DNA of 64,000 bases from an uncultured Bacteroidia bacterium (GTDB taxonomy: Bacteria > Bacteroidota > Bacteroidia > Bacteroidales > F082), in contig CACYHP010000001.1 in assembly GCA_902774295.1 (NCBI GenBank), positions 806,001 through 870,000 on the forward strand, given 5' to 3'. Below the pieces are notes generated by a model, which was given only the letters and a program-made list of their open reading frames with translations, had not been told where the DNA came from and did not search any database. Both the position numbers and the translations under genes were made by a program. The stretch's first letter is position 1; each line of letters starts with the position of its first letter. Positions 8,787 through 16,986 of the stretch are shown here, piece by piece.

Positions 8787-9656
8787 ATGAAGAAAAATTT
8801 ATTTTTGATCGTGTGCTTCTTCGCAATTATGAGCATGGCTAATGCACAAAATGAGATTACGATGACTGTCAACACCGAGTCGTCTGTAGAGTTTTCACTT
8901 GCTGAAAGACCAATTATCTTATCGTATGCTTCAACATCGGTTACTCCAATCGGAAATGCCGGTTTCGGTGGGCTGGCGTTCTACTGGGGTTATATGTTCC
9001 CGGCTGCAATGGTTGAGGAGTATGCCGGAAAGTATGTCACTCAAGTCGCATATCTGGAAGGCGGCGGTGAGGATTACGCAGGTGAATACTCAATTAACAT
9101 CTGGCTTGGCGGTGACTATGCTCCTGAAAAGCTGGCTCTTACACAAAAGTTTACTGTGACTTCAGGCACAGGAACAGTGGTGACGATGTCGCTTGATCAG
9201 CCTGTTCTCATCGATGGAACTCAAAACATCTGGGTTACTTTGTATCAAGATGGCTCAGTGCAAGGACCTGCTTTCGTTATGGAAGACATGGGCGACGCCA
9301 ATAGCCGTTGGGCAGGTTTGCCGGATTATAACATGTGGATTGATGTCAACCAGGCACAAGGAGGCAGCGGATATAGCTTTATTCTTTGGGCTTTTGTCGA
9401 TGATTACGACGTTATCGGCGAGGTCGAGAGCAATGTCGCAGTTTATCCTAACCCGACACATGACATGGTGAATGTTATCGCTCCAAACATGAATCACATC
9501 ACGGTGATGAACACACTCGGTCAGGTGGTATACGACACCGATGCTGAAGGCGACCAGTTTGTTTTGGACATGTCGCAATACGAGTCTGGTATGTATATGG
9601 TACGAGTCTCGACAGAAAATGGCACTATTGTAAAACGCGTTAACGTGGTTAAATAG
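8787..9656 (+). CDS. Secreted T9SS cargo protein, function unknown
   Basis: 289 residues from the ATG at 8787, chosen because it opens directly on the signal peptide MKKNLFLIVCFFAIMSMANAQ; an in-frame ATG at 8763 would add eight residues before it. The body is beta-rich and Gly/Asp-rich (GGFGGLAFYWGYMFP, DYNMWIDVNQAQGGSGYSF), like adhesin or jelly-roll modules. It ends in a T9SS type A domain: VYPNPTHDMVNVIA ... HITVMNTLGQVVY ... YESGMYMVRVSTENGTIVKRV. It faces away from the redoxin/sigma operon and ends just before a terminator. Without other domains its substrate or partner is unknown. Confidence 0.82.
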   Translation: MKKNLFLIVCFFAIMSMANAQNEITMTVNTESSVEFSLAERPIILSYASTSVTPIGNAGFGGLAFYWGYMFPAAMVEEYAGKYVTQVAYLEGGGEDYAGEYSINIWLGGDYAPEKLALTQKFTVTSGTGTVVTMSLDQPVLIDGTQNIWVTLYQDGSVQGPAFVMEDMGDANSRWAGLPDYNMWIDVNQAQGGSGYSFILWAFVDDYDVIGEVESNVAVYPNPTHDMVNVIAPNMNHITVMNTLGQVVYDTDAEGDQFVLDMSQYESGMYMVRVSTENGTIVKRVNVVK

Positions 9657-9680
9657 TTGATACATCTTTTAAGGTAATAA

Positions 9681-9710
9681 AAAAACCTCGCAAACTTGCG
9701 AGGTTTTTTT
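9681..9710. terminator. Bidirectional rho-independent terminator
   Basis: CCTCGCA and TGCGAGG form a GC-rich stem with a 4-nt loop, flanked by an A-run on the left and seven T on the right. It can end the T9SS gene on the plus strand and the tRNA transcript on the minus strand. Confidence 0.9.
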
Positions 9711-9711
9711 G

Positions 9712-9785
9712 TGCTCCCACTAGGACTTGAACCTAGGACCAACTGATTATGAGTCAGCTACTCTAACCGACTGAGCTATAGGAGC
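9712..9785 (-). tRNA. tRNA with anticodon CAU (elongator Met, or Ile2)
   Basis: 74-nt cloverleaf. The acceptor is GCTCCTA/TGGGAGC (one G-U pair) with discriminator A; the D arm is GCTC...GAGT, the anticodon loop CTCATAA sits on CTGA/TCAG, and the T-loop is TTCAAGT. CCA is not encoded. CAU occurs in initiator Met, elongator Met and lysidine-modified Ile2. The paired first base excludes a classic initiator. I cannot decide between elongator Met and Ile2 by eye. Confidence 0.93.
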
Positions 9786-9839
9786 TGGAAAAATTTCCGA
9801 GTGCAAAAGTACGAAATTTTTTGATTGAAACAACAAAAA

Positions 9840-10811
9840 CTAATAATAATTTTGAATTTCATCCAAAATTTCGCTCACTTCGGCGACTGTCATGACTTCC
9901 ATGAGGCGCATCTTAAACGGTTTGAAGTTCGGGAATCCTTTAAAATACAAGCCCCAATGCTTTCGCATCTCGATGACGGCGTAGTGATCGTCTTTGTAAT
10001 TCAGTGAGTCGTTGAGGTGCATCTTCGCCACCCTCACGCGTTCCTCGACGGAAGGCCTCTCGTCTTCGACACCTTTTTCAAGATAATCGTGAATCTCTTT
10101 GAAAATCCAGGGGTTTCCGTATGTGGCGCGGCCGATCATGAGACCGTCGACGCCGAAGGTGTCCTTGAAATATTTCGCTGACTTGCCGTCGACCACGTCG
10201 CCGTTGCCGATGATTGGAATCGTCATGTGCGGGTTGTTTTTCACCGCTCCGATGAGCGTCCAGTCGGCTGGCTCGCCCCATTTCGTGGTACGGAGTCGTC
10301 CATGGATGGTAAGCGCCTGAATGCCAACGTCTTGAAGTCGCTCGGCAATCTCAACGATGTCTTTATGCTCGCTGTCGTAGCCCAGTCGTGTCTTCACTGT
10401 GACAGGTGTTTTCACTGCCTTGACAACGGCTTCCGTGATGGCGACCATCTTCGGGATGTCGTTCATGATGCCTGAACCTGCGCCTTTCGACGCCACTTTC
10501 TTCACCGGGCATCCGAAGTTGATGTCGATGATGTCAGGATTGTATCGTTCGGCATATTGCGCCGCCTCGACCATTGGCTGGACAGCGTTGCCGAAAATCT
10601 GCACTCCGAACGGCTGCTCGCTCTCGGTATATCGCAACTTGTTGATACTCTTTACCGCATCGCGAATCAGTCCATCCGACGAGATGAACTCCGAATAGAC
10701 TATGTCGGCGCCGTAGAGCTTGCACACGTGCCTGAACGGCGGATCGGTGACGCCCTCCATCGGTGCCAAAAGCAGCGGATAACGCTCGAAAGAAAGATTC
10801 GCGATTTTCAT
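9840..10811 (-). CDS. dusB: tRNA-dihydrouridine synthase, DusB type
   Basis: 323 residues. A flavin-dependent enzyme that reduces specific uridines of the tRNA D-loop to dihydrouridine. TIM-barrel motifs are visible: LLLAPMEGVTDPPFR at residues 13-27, DINFGCPVKKVASKGAGSG with the catalytic Cys (~96-110), TVKTRLGYD, LTIHGRLR and the FMN-phosphate motif IPIIGNGDV ... GVDGLMIGRAT. Length fits DusB. It stands alone, downstream of mfd's divergent promoter region and upstream of a tRNA gene on the same strand. The DusB subgroup assignment is by overall similarity and less sure than the family. Confidence 0.93.
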   Translation of the reverse strand: MKIANLSFERYPLLLAPMEGVTDPPFRHVCKLYGADIVYSEFISSDGLIRDAVKSINKLRYTESEQPFGVQIFGNAVQPMVEAAQYAERYNPDIIDINFGCPVKKVASKGAGSGIMNDIPKMVAITEAVVKAVKTPVTVKTRLGYDSEHKDIVEIAERLQDVGIQALTIHGRLRTTKWGEPADWTLIGAVKNNPHMTIPIIGNGDVVDGKSAKYFKDTFGVDGLMIGRATYGNPWIFKEIHDYLEKGVEDERPSVEERVRVAKMHLNDSLNYKDDHYAVIEMRKHWGLYFKGFPNFKPFKMRLMEVMTVAEVSEILDEIQNYY

Positions 10812-10840
10812 GCTGCAAAAATACGAAAAATAGTTTTACA

Positions 10841-10911
10841 TTTTTAATGCCATTTTCGAAATGCTCACAGTACCCTGTGGTAGGTCGCATTTCTGCAAAT
10901 GGCATCAAAAA
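10841..10911. repeat. 71-bp near-palindromic intergenic element, copy 1
   Basis: Terminal inverted repeats of 15 bases (TTTTTAATGCCATTT and its partner, one mismatch) enclose an inner CGAAATG/CATTTC stem and a tip hairpin CACAG-TACC-CTGTG. The core, read on the minus strand, is CGACCTACCACAGGGTACTG. An equally long copy is at 41703-41773 and a degraded one near 41619-41689. It lies between dusB and the mfd promoter. Confidence 0.85.
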
Positions 10912-10927
10912 TGTTAAAAAATATAAA

Positions 10928-10951
10928 GGCTAATGGCTAATAACTAATGGC
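10928..10951. repeat. GGCTAATGG/CTAAT tandem repeat upstream of mfd
   Basis: Three near-copies of GGCTAATGGCTAAT. The reverse complement of this stretch appears at 41591-41620, where it also lies close to a 71-bp element and immediately upstream of a promoter -7 region. Confidence 0.6.
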
Positions 10952-10958
10952 TTTTTTG

Positions 10959-10966
10959 TAATTTTG
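10959..10966 (+). promoter_or_regulatory. mfd promoter -7 box
   Basis: TAATTTTG (TAnnTTTG) only 5 bases before the GTG start, so the transcript would be nearly leaderless. Confidence 0.5.
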
Positions 10967-10971
10967 CAGCC

Positions 10972-13900
10972 GTGAAAGAAAATCCTATCTCATATTATAA
11001 AGACGACGCTCGAATCACGCAAATCGTTGATTATCTTAATGATAAGAAGAGCGTGTTTTGCAAAGGCATCGTCGGCTCGGCTAAGGCCTTCGCTGTGGCG
11101 GCGGCGTTTGAGAAGCTCGGCGGACAGCATTTTGTGGTGTGTCCCGACAAGGAGAGCGCGGCGTATTTTTACAATGACCTCGAGAATATCTTTGGCGAAC
11201 GTGAGCAAGACTACGCCAAGAAGATGATTCTGTTCTATCCGACCTCGTATAAACGCCCGTATGAGCCGGAGAAGCCGGATAACACCTATATCTTGTCGAG
11301 AACCGAGGTCTTGCAACGTGTTTCGACGTCTGAACGAAAGACAATAATAGTTTCTTACCCAGAAGCGTTGAGTGAGAAGATTGTCACTCGTAAGATATTG
11401 AGCAAGAACACTTTAAAACTTGCAGTGGGCGAGAAGGTCGATATGGATTTCGTTACCGACACCTTGCTGGAATATAACTTCGAGCATGTCGATTTTGTGG
11501 TTGAGCCGGGTCAGTTCGCCATCCGAGGCGGCATCGTCGACGTGTTTTCATTCGCCAACGACTATCCTTATCGCATCGTTTTCGATTTCGATGAGGTGGA
11601 GTCGATTCGCTCGTTTAACCCCGTCGACCAGCTTTCGCTCGAGAAGCTGCAACGCATCGTTTTGTTGCCCAATCTTCAGGACCATAACCTCTCTGAAGAA
11701 CGTGAGACGATATTCCAATATCTTCAGAATCAGACGGTTATGTGGCTTGATGAGACCGATTTTCTGAAAGAGAGAATCGATGCCGAGTACAAAAAAGCTG
11801 TCGACGCATTCGAGGCATTTGAGGAAAACGAAGGCATGAAGTCGCCAGAGACTTTATTCGCGCAAAGCGATGAACTGCTCACTCAACTCGATGATTTTAA
11901 ATCAGTTACGTTCGAGACATATTCCGATTCGATAGGGAAGGAGATTGTGGAGTTTAACACCACCAGCCAGCCGGTCTTCAACAAGAACTTCGAGATGTTG
12001 CAAAACACCATTAACTCGTTGAAAGACAGAGACTACCGCATTCTTTTCTTCTCCGAAAGCAAGCGTCAGCTCGAGCGAATCCAGAGTATTTTGAACGATT
12101 TGCAGCAAAAAGACGAGTCGAATCACGATTTCACACCTATATTATATTCAATTCAGGCCGGTTTTGTCGACAACGACCAGAGACTGTGCTGTTTCACCGA
12201 CCATCAGATTTTCGAGCGTTATCACCGCTTCCATCTGCGTGAAGGTTTTGCAAGCAGTCAGGCGCTGACAATCAAAGAGTTATACGATTTGAAACCTGGC
12301 GATTACGTTACGCATATCGACCACGGCATCGGACGTTTCGACGGCTTGGAAATCATCGACCATAACGGAAAACAGCAGGAAGCGCTGCGATTGATATATC
12401 AGAATGGTGACTTGCTTTACGTGAGTATTCACTCGCTGCATAGGATTTCGAAATATTCGAGTAAAGACGGGGCTGAGCCGTCGCTGAGCAAACTCGGCTC
12501 GAACGCATGGAGCAAGCTGAAAGCCAAGACCAAGAGCAAGGTCAAGGACATCGCTCGCGAACTGATAAAACTATATGCCGAACGCAAGAATTCCAAGGGA
12601 TTCCAGTTCATGCCCGACACATATCTGCAGACCGAATTGGAAGCATCGTTTATGTACGAGGATACCCCCGACCAACTCAAGGCGACCATCGACGTGAAAC
12701 GCGACATGGAGAAGGAATCCCCGATGGACCGCTTGGTGTGCGGCGATGTGGGTTTCGGAAAGACAGAAGTGGCAATACGCGCTGCTTTCAAGGCTGTCAG
12801 CGACTCCAAACAAGTGGCTGTTTTGGTGCCTACCACAGTGCTTGCCTTGCAGCATTTCCATACGTTTTCAAGTCGTTTGAAAGGATTCCCGGTCACCATC
12901 GACTACATGAACCGTTTCAAGACCGCCAAAGAACAGAAAAAGACCCTCGAAGAGGTCAAGGCAGGTAGGGTGGACATATTGATAGGAACACATCGCATCA
13001 TCAGTAAAGACGTGGAGTTCAAGGACTTAGGCTTGCTGATTATTGATGAGGAGCAGAAGTTCGGTGTTTCCGCAAAGGAGAAACTTAAACAGTTGAAAAC
13101 CAACGTCGACACCCTCACTTTGACGGCGACACCTATCCCAAGGACGCTGCAGTTTTCGATGATGGGTGCGCGTGACATGAGTATCATCACCACTCCGCCA
13201 CCGAACAGGTATCCTGTCGAGACAGAACTGCGTTCGTTCTCTCCAGACGTCATCCGCGATGCCATCCAATATGAGCTGGCGCGCGACGGACAGGTGTTTT
13301 TCGTGCATAACCGCATCCAAAACATCATGGAAGTGTACGACATGATTATCAGCTGCGTACCTGGCGCGAAGGTTGCCGTCGGTCACGGCCAGATGGAGGG
13401 CGACAAGCTTGAACAGATCATGCTCGACTTCATCGACGGCAAATACGACGTGCTTCTGTGTACCACGATTATCGAGGCGGGCTTGGATATCCCGAATGCT
13501 AACACCATCATTATCAACGATGCACATAAATACGGCTTGAGTGACTTACACCAGCTGCGCGGTAGGGTGGGACGTTCCAACAAAAAGGCGTTCTGCTATC
13601 TCTTGACACCTCCGTTGGCGATGCTCAGCGACGAGGCTCAGAAACGTTTGCGTGCCCTCGAGGAATTCTCCGATTTAGGCAGCGGTTTCAACATCGCAAT
13701 GCGCGACCTCGACATCCGTGGAGCGGGCAACTTGCTTGGCGCCGAACAGAGCGGATTTATCAACGACATCGGATTTGAGACATATCATAAAATCCTCGAC
13801 GAGGCCATCATGGAACTCAAGGAAAACGAGTTCAAAGACCTGTTCGCCCAGCCTGAGGAAGAGAAGAAATACGTTCGCGAATGTGCTATCGAGTCGGATT

Positions 13901-14325
13901 TGGAGATACTGTTGCCAAACGAATATGTCGACTCATCGGCTGAGCGTATCAGCCTTTACAACGAGCTCGATCACATTGAAAATGAAGAAGGTCTGATGCG
14001 CTTCACCGACAACCTCATCGATAGATTTGGCGAGATTCCGCCGCAGGCTAATGACCTCTTGAATACAGTTCGTTTACGTTGGATTGCTCGTGACCTCGGA
14101 TTCGAAAAAATCGTTCTCAAAAAAGGCGACATGACCTGCTATTTCCTGCAGGACCAGGAGTCGGAATACTTTAACACGGCGACTTTCCAAAAAATCATCC
14201 GTTACGCTTCTGATCACCTGAAACGCTGTCAGTTTAAGGAGCAAAACGGCAAAAACATATTGATTTTCAAGGTTGTAGACAGGGTAAAAGACGCTTTGGA
14301 TTTATTGCGCGAAATAAATTCTTGA
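10972..14325 (+). CDS. mfd: Transcription-repair coupling factor
   Basis: 1117 residues. Removes RNA polymerase stalled at DNA lesions and recruits UvrA. Order of parts: an N-terminal UvrB-like module (VEPGQFAIRGGIVDVFSF near 182-200), then the CarD-like RNA-polymerase-interacting domain (LKPGDYVTHIDHGIGRFDGLE, ~440-460). The superfamily 2 translocase follows, with Walker A CGDVGFGKTEVA (~590), box II IDEEQKFGV, TLTATPIPRTLQFS and QLRGRVGRS. The C-terminal TRCF domain (~970-1080) closes the protein. The start is GTG (10972): it follows the -7 box by 5 bases and the frame has no better upstream ATG. It is convergent in function with uvrC at 3-4.8 kb but not in an operon with it. Confidence 0.98.
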   Translation: MKENPISYYKDDARITQIVDYLNDKKSVFCKGIVGSAKAFAVAAAFEKLGGQHFVVCPDKESAAYFYNDLENIFGEREQDYAKKMILFYPTSYKRPYEPEKPDNTYILSRTEVLQRVSTSERKTIIVSYPEALSEKIVTRKILSKNTLKLAVGEKVDMDFVTDTLLEYNFEHVDFVVEPGQFAIRGGIVDVFSFANDYPYRIVFDFDEVESIRSFNPVDQLSLEKLQRIVLLPNLQDHNLSEERETIFQYLQNQTVMWLDETDFLKERIDAEYKKAVDAFEAFEENEGMKSPETLFAQSDELLTQLDDFKSVTFETYSDSIGKEIVEFNTTSQPVFNKNFEMLQNTINSLKDRDYRILFFSESKRQLERIQSILNDLQQKDESNHDFTPILYSIQAGFVDNDQRLCCFTDHQIFERYHRFHLREGFASSQALTIKELYDLKPGDYVTHIDHGIGRFDGLEIIDHNGKQQEALRLIYQNGDLLYVSIHSLHRISKYSSKDGAEPSLSKLGSNAWSKLKAKTKSKVKDIARELIKLYAERKNSKGFQFMPDTYLQTELEASFMYEDTPDQLKATIDVKRDMEKESPMDRLVCGDVGFGKTEVAIRAAFKAVSDSKQVAVLVPTTVLALQHFHTFSSRLKGFPVTIDYMNRFKTAKEQKKTLEEVKAGRVDILIGTHRIISKDVEFKDLGLLIIDEEQKFGVSAKEKLKQLKTNVDTLTLTATPIPRTLQFSMMGARDMSIITTPPPNRYPVETELRSFSPDVIRDAIQYELARDGQVFFVHNRIQNIMEVYDMIISCVPGAKVAVGHGQMEGDKLEQIMLDFIDGKYDVLLCTTIIEAGLDIPNANTIIINDAHKYGLSDLHQLRGRVGRSNKKAFCYLLTPPLAMLSDEAQKRLRALEEFSDLGSGFNIAMRDLDIRGAGNLLGAEQSGFINDIGFETYHKILDEAIMELKENEFKDLFAQPEEEKKYVRECAIESDLEILLPNEYVDSSAERISLYNELDHIENEEGLMRFTDNLIDRFGEIPPQANDLLNTVRLRWIARDLGFEKIVLKKGDMTCYFLQDQESEYFNTATFQKIIRYASDHLKRCQFKEQNGKNILIFKVVDRVKDALDLLREINS

Positions 14326-14340
14326 TTTCGAAAAAATGTT

Positions 14341-14348
14341 TATATTTG
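14341..14348 (+). promoter_or_regulatory. tatAC promoter -7 box
   Basis: TATATTTG, 20 bases before the tatA ATG and directly after the mfd stop. Confidence 0.55.
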
Positions 14349-14367
14349 CAAAAAATAAATTAGAAAT

Positions 14368-14568
14368 ATGACAACATTATTTTTAGGCGGTATCGGAACC
14401 GGTGAAATAATTCTTATCGTGCTGGCGATTTTGCTGCTTTTCGGCGGCAAGAAACTTCCTGAGCTGATGCGCGGAATGGGCAAGGGCGTCAAGGAATTCA
14501 AGGACGCTATGAACGAGCCAAGCGGCGAGAAAAGCGAGAAAAAAGAAGAAAAACCAGAGGAGAAATAA
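14368..14568 (+). CDS. tatA: Sec-independent (Tat) translocase subunit TatA
   Basis: 66 residues: a short outside N-terminus, one hydrophobic helix (IGTGEIILIVLAILLLFGG), the FGGKKLPELMRGMGKGVKEFKDAM amphipathic region with the conserved Phe-Gly hinge, and a Lys/Glu-rich tail. It multimerises to form the pore that exports folded twin-arginine substrates. tatC follows after 6 bases, so the two form a unit. No separate tatB is visible, as in minimal Tat systems, where TatA serves both roles. Confidence 0.95.
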   Translation: MTTLFLGGIGTGEIILIVLAILLLFGGKKLPELMRGMGKGVKEFKDAMNEPSGEKSEKKEEKPEEK

Positions 14569-14574
14569 CCCCCA

Positions 14575-15399
14575 ATGGGATTCCGTATGAGTGAAGATGA
14601 ATCCGAAGATGTTCAGATGACCTTCGGCGAGCATCTCGATGAGCTTCGTAAAGTATTGATGCACATCGGGATTGCTTTTGTTTTACTCTTTATCGTGCTC
14701 TTCACTTTTTTCAAAGGTGACATCATCAACATCGTTTTTTACCCTTCGGAAAGCGATTTCATTACCAACAGACTTTTTGCGAGATTAGCCGAGTTGACCG
14801 GCACTGAGGCATTGAAAATCAATGCGAATCCGTTAAATCTTTATAACACTAAGATTGCCGGGCAGTTTATGCTTCACATCAAAGCGTCGGCGGTCGGGGC
14901 GCTCGTGATAGCGTTTCCTTACATCATCGGGCAGCTGTGGGGCTTCGTGAAACCGGCTCTTTCGCCAACGATGAAACGCCGTACCCGTCTGATAGTGTGG
15001 AAGATAGTGTTCTGGTTCTTCCTCGGCGTGGCATTCAGCTACTTCATTATCGCACCTCTCGGAATCAATTTTTTGGCAAATTACGAAGCTAACAGAAGCA
15101 TACAAAACATCATCGATGTCAGCTCGTATATCAGCACGGTTTTGGGCGTTTGTCTTGCCGCCGGACTGGTGTTTCAGCTGCCGCTTCTGATACGATTATT
15201 AGCGTCTATAGGCCTCATAACCTCAGCCTGGCTAAGGAAAAACAGAAAAATCGCCATCGTTGTCATTTTGGCGCTCTCGGCACTCATCACGCCGCCCGAC
15301 ATCATCAGTCAGCTGCTGATTTTTGTGCCGTTTTACATTTTATACGAATACGGAATTAGGATAGCAAAAAATATTGAAAAACAAAATGCAGATAGATAA
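14575..15399 (+). CDS. tatC: Sec-independent (Tat) translocase subunit TatC
   Basis: 274 residues with six hydrophobic segments. Signatures: MTFGEHLDELRKVLMH at the N-terminus (twin-arginine signal recognition), FPYIIGQLWGFVKPAL, FFLGVAFSYFIIAPLGINF and the C-terminal SALITPPDIISQLLIF. The conserved HLDELR and F-x-P-x-L elements are present. The ATG at 14575 is used; MSEDESED at 14587 is an equally plausible start. A small insertion between helices 1 and 2 is visible (FYPSESDFITNRLFARLAEL). It overlaps the next gene slightly. Confidence 0.96.
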   Translation: MGFRMSEDESEDVQMTFGEHLDELRKVLMHIGIAFVLLFIVLFTFFKGDIINIVFYPSESDFITNRLFARLAELTGTEALKINANPLNLYNTKIAGQFMLHIKASAVGALVIAFPYIIGQLWGFVKPALSPTMKRRTRLIVWKIVFWFFLGVAFSYFIIAPLGINFLANYEANRSIQNIIDVSSYISTVLGVCLAAGLVFQLPLLIRLLASIGLITSAWLRKNRKIAIVVILALSALITPPDIISQLLIFVPFYILYEYGIRIAKNIEKQNADR

Positions 15400-16750
15400 G
15401 ACAAAGGAATTGGAGACGAAAGGCATTGGCACTCTGTTACTTATGTACGCCTTGCCGTCGGTGGTGAGTCAGATTATATCGTCGGTTTACAACATCTGTG
15501 ACCGCATCTTCATAGGACATGGAGTTGGTGCGCTCGCCATTGCAGGATTAGCCATCACCTTGCCGATAATCAACATCATCCACGCTTTCGGAGCTTTGAT
15601 TGGCGTTGGAGCAGGGGCGAGGATGTCGATAGTTTTGGGCAAGAAAGACATCAACTGGGCTGAGCATATCCTCGGCAACAGTGTCATTTTCACCGTCGTG
15701 TTGAGCGGCCTGGTGATGCTGTTTTCGTATATCTTCCTTGATAAGATTTTGTTTATGTTTGGCGCGACGGCCGAGACCGTGGCTTATGCCCGAGAATACA
15801 TGCTCATCGTGCTTCCGGGAATGTTCCTGACCACCATGGCGTTCAACCTCGTCTCGCTGATGCGTGCGTCGGGCTATCCCAACAAGTCGATGATAGTGCT
15901 GGTGTCGGGTGCAGTGCTCAACATCGCTCTTGATGCCCTGTTTATCTTCGCTTTCGACATGGGAATAGCAGGTGCGGCATGGGCTACCACCATCTCTATG
16001 GCGTTTGCGACCTTCCTCGCGATGCTTCATTTCCTGAAACGTGACTCTTTCATCCGCTTCCGCAGACATGGATTCCAGCCGAAAGGCTATATCTTCAAGA
16101 ATATCTTCATGATAGGAATGAGTCCGTTCCTGATGAACGTGGCGGCGGCAGGCGTCGTGGCTATATTGAACAAGCAGCTCATCCGTTTCGGCGGCGACAT
16201 GGCGGTGGGCGCTTACGGCATCGCCAACAGCTTTATCATGATAATGATAATGGTCATCTTGGGCGTTTGCATGGGCATGCAGCCTATCGCGGGCTACAAC
16301 TACGGGGCAGGTCATCCCGACCGACTCAAACGCGTCTATATCCTGACGATGAAAGTCTGCGTGGCAATAGGTTTTGTGACAGCCATCCTGGGTTGCACCA
16401 TGCCTCGAATCATCTCGATGGCGTTCACCAACGAGACAATCCTGCTCGATATCTCGCAGATGGCGTTGCCTTACATCACTGTGATGACGCCGCTCATCGC
16501 GTTCACGATAGTGAATTCAAACTTCTTCCAGAGCATCGACAAGCCTTGGATTGCCATCGTCACCAGTCTTTCGCGCCAGGTCATCTTCCTTATCCCGATG
16601 ATGTACATCATGCCTGTCATTTATCAAAATCTGGGACTCGACAGCCTCGACGGCGTGTTCTGCTCCTGCACTGTTTCCGATGTCTTCGGAGCCTTGTTAG
16701 CTTTTGTGCTGATGCTGACGCAGAGGAAAGTGTTTAAATACACGGAGTGA
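15386..16750 (+). CDS. MATE family multidrug/cation exporter
   Basis: 454 residues from ATG 15386 (an in-frame TTG at 15374 was not chosen). About twelve hydrophobic helices form two homologous halves: the first starts LLLMYALPSVVSQIISSVYNI, the second FMIGMSPFLMNVAAAGVVA. DRIFIGHGVGALAIAGLA and the GVCMGMQPIAGYNYGA loop are typical of the DinF/MepA branch. It would export drugs or metabolites using a Na+ or H+ gradient; the substrate cannot be told. It overlaps the tatC 3' end by 14 bases, so it probably belongs to the tat transcript. Confidence 0.93.
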   Translation: MQIDKTKELETKGIGTLLLMYALPSVVSQIISSVYNICDRIFIGHGVGALAIAGLAITLPIINIIHAFGALIGVGAGARMSIVLGKKDINWAEHILGNSVIFTVVLSGLVMLFSYIFLDKILFMFGATAETVAYAREYMLIVLPGMFLTTMAFNLVSLMRASGYPNKSMIVLVSGAVLNIALDALFIFAFDMGIAGAAWATTISMAFATFLAMLHFLKRDSFIRFRRHGFQPKGYIFKNIFMIGMSPFLMNVAAAGVVAILNKQLIRFGGDMAVGAYGIANSFIMIMIMVILGVCMGMQPIAGYNYGAGHPDRLKRVYILTMKVCVAIGFVTAILGCTMPRIISMAFTNETILLDISQMALPYITVMTPLIAFTIVNSNFFQSIDKPWIAIVTSLSRQVIFLIPMMYIMPVIYQNLGLDSLDGVFCSCTVSDVFGALLAFVLMLTQRKVFKYTE

Positions 16751-16779
16751 TTTTTTTTCTTGTTTTTCAAAAGATTTTG

Positions 16780-16787
16780 TATCTTTG
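16780..16787 (+). promoter_or_regulatory. Promoter -7 box of the subtilase gene
   Basis: TATCTTTG followed by G at the right distance for a start. It lies about 200 bases before the subtilase ATG and so implies an unusually long leader. Confidence 0.5.
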
Positions 16788-16794
16788 TAGTCGA

Positions 16795-16986
16795 AATTTA
16801 ATCCTATCCTTAATAAACCAATAGTTCATTAAGGAATAAAAACATAAAAAAACGTTTAGCTTTTATTATAAGGCTCGAAATCTGTACATTTTCAGATGCA
16901 CCGATAAGGAAATAATTGGAAATGTTTGCGGGTTTTGCCGTTAGTTTAACCAAAAGTTGCACCCGACACGAATTAGGGAAAGTATT
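16795..16986 (+). promoter_or_regulatory. Long structured 5' leader of the subtilase gene
   Basis: No gene is seen here. Three potential hairpins are visible in order: TCCTTAAT/ATTAAGGA (16807-16835), ATCTG/CAGAT (16880-16897) and a wide CGGGT/ACCCG pairing (16929-16965). No known riboswitch consensus was recognised. The leader is long compared with the others in this window, where the start codon usually lies 5-50 bases after the -7 box. Confidence 0.35.
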
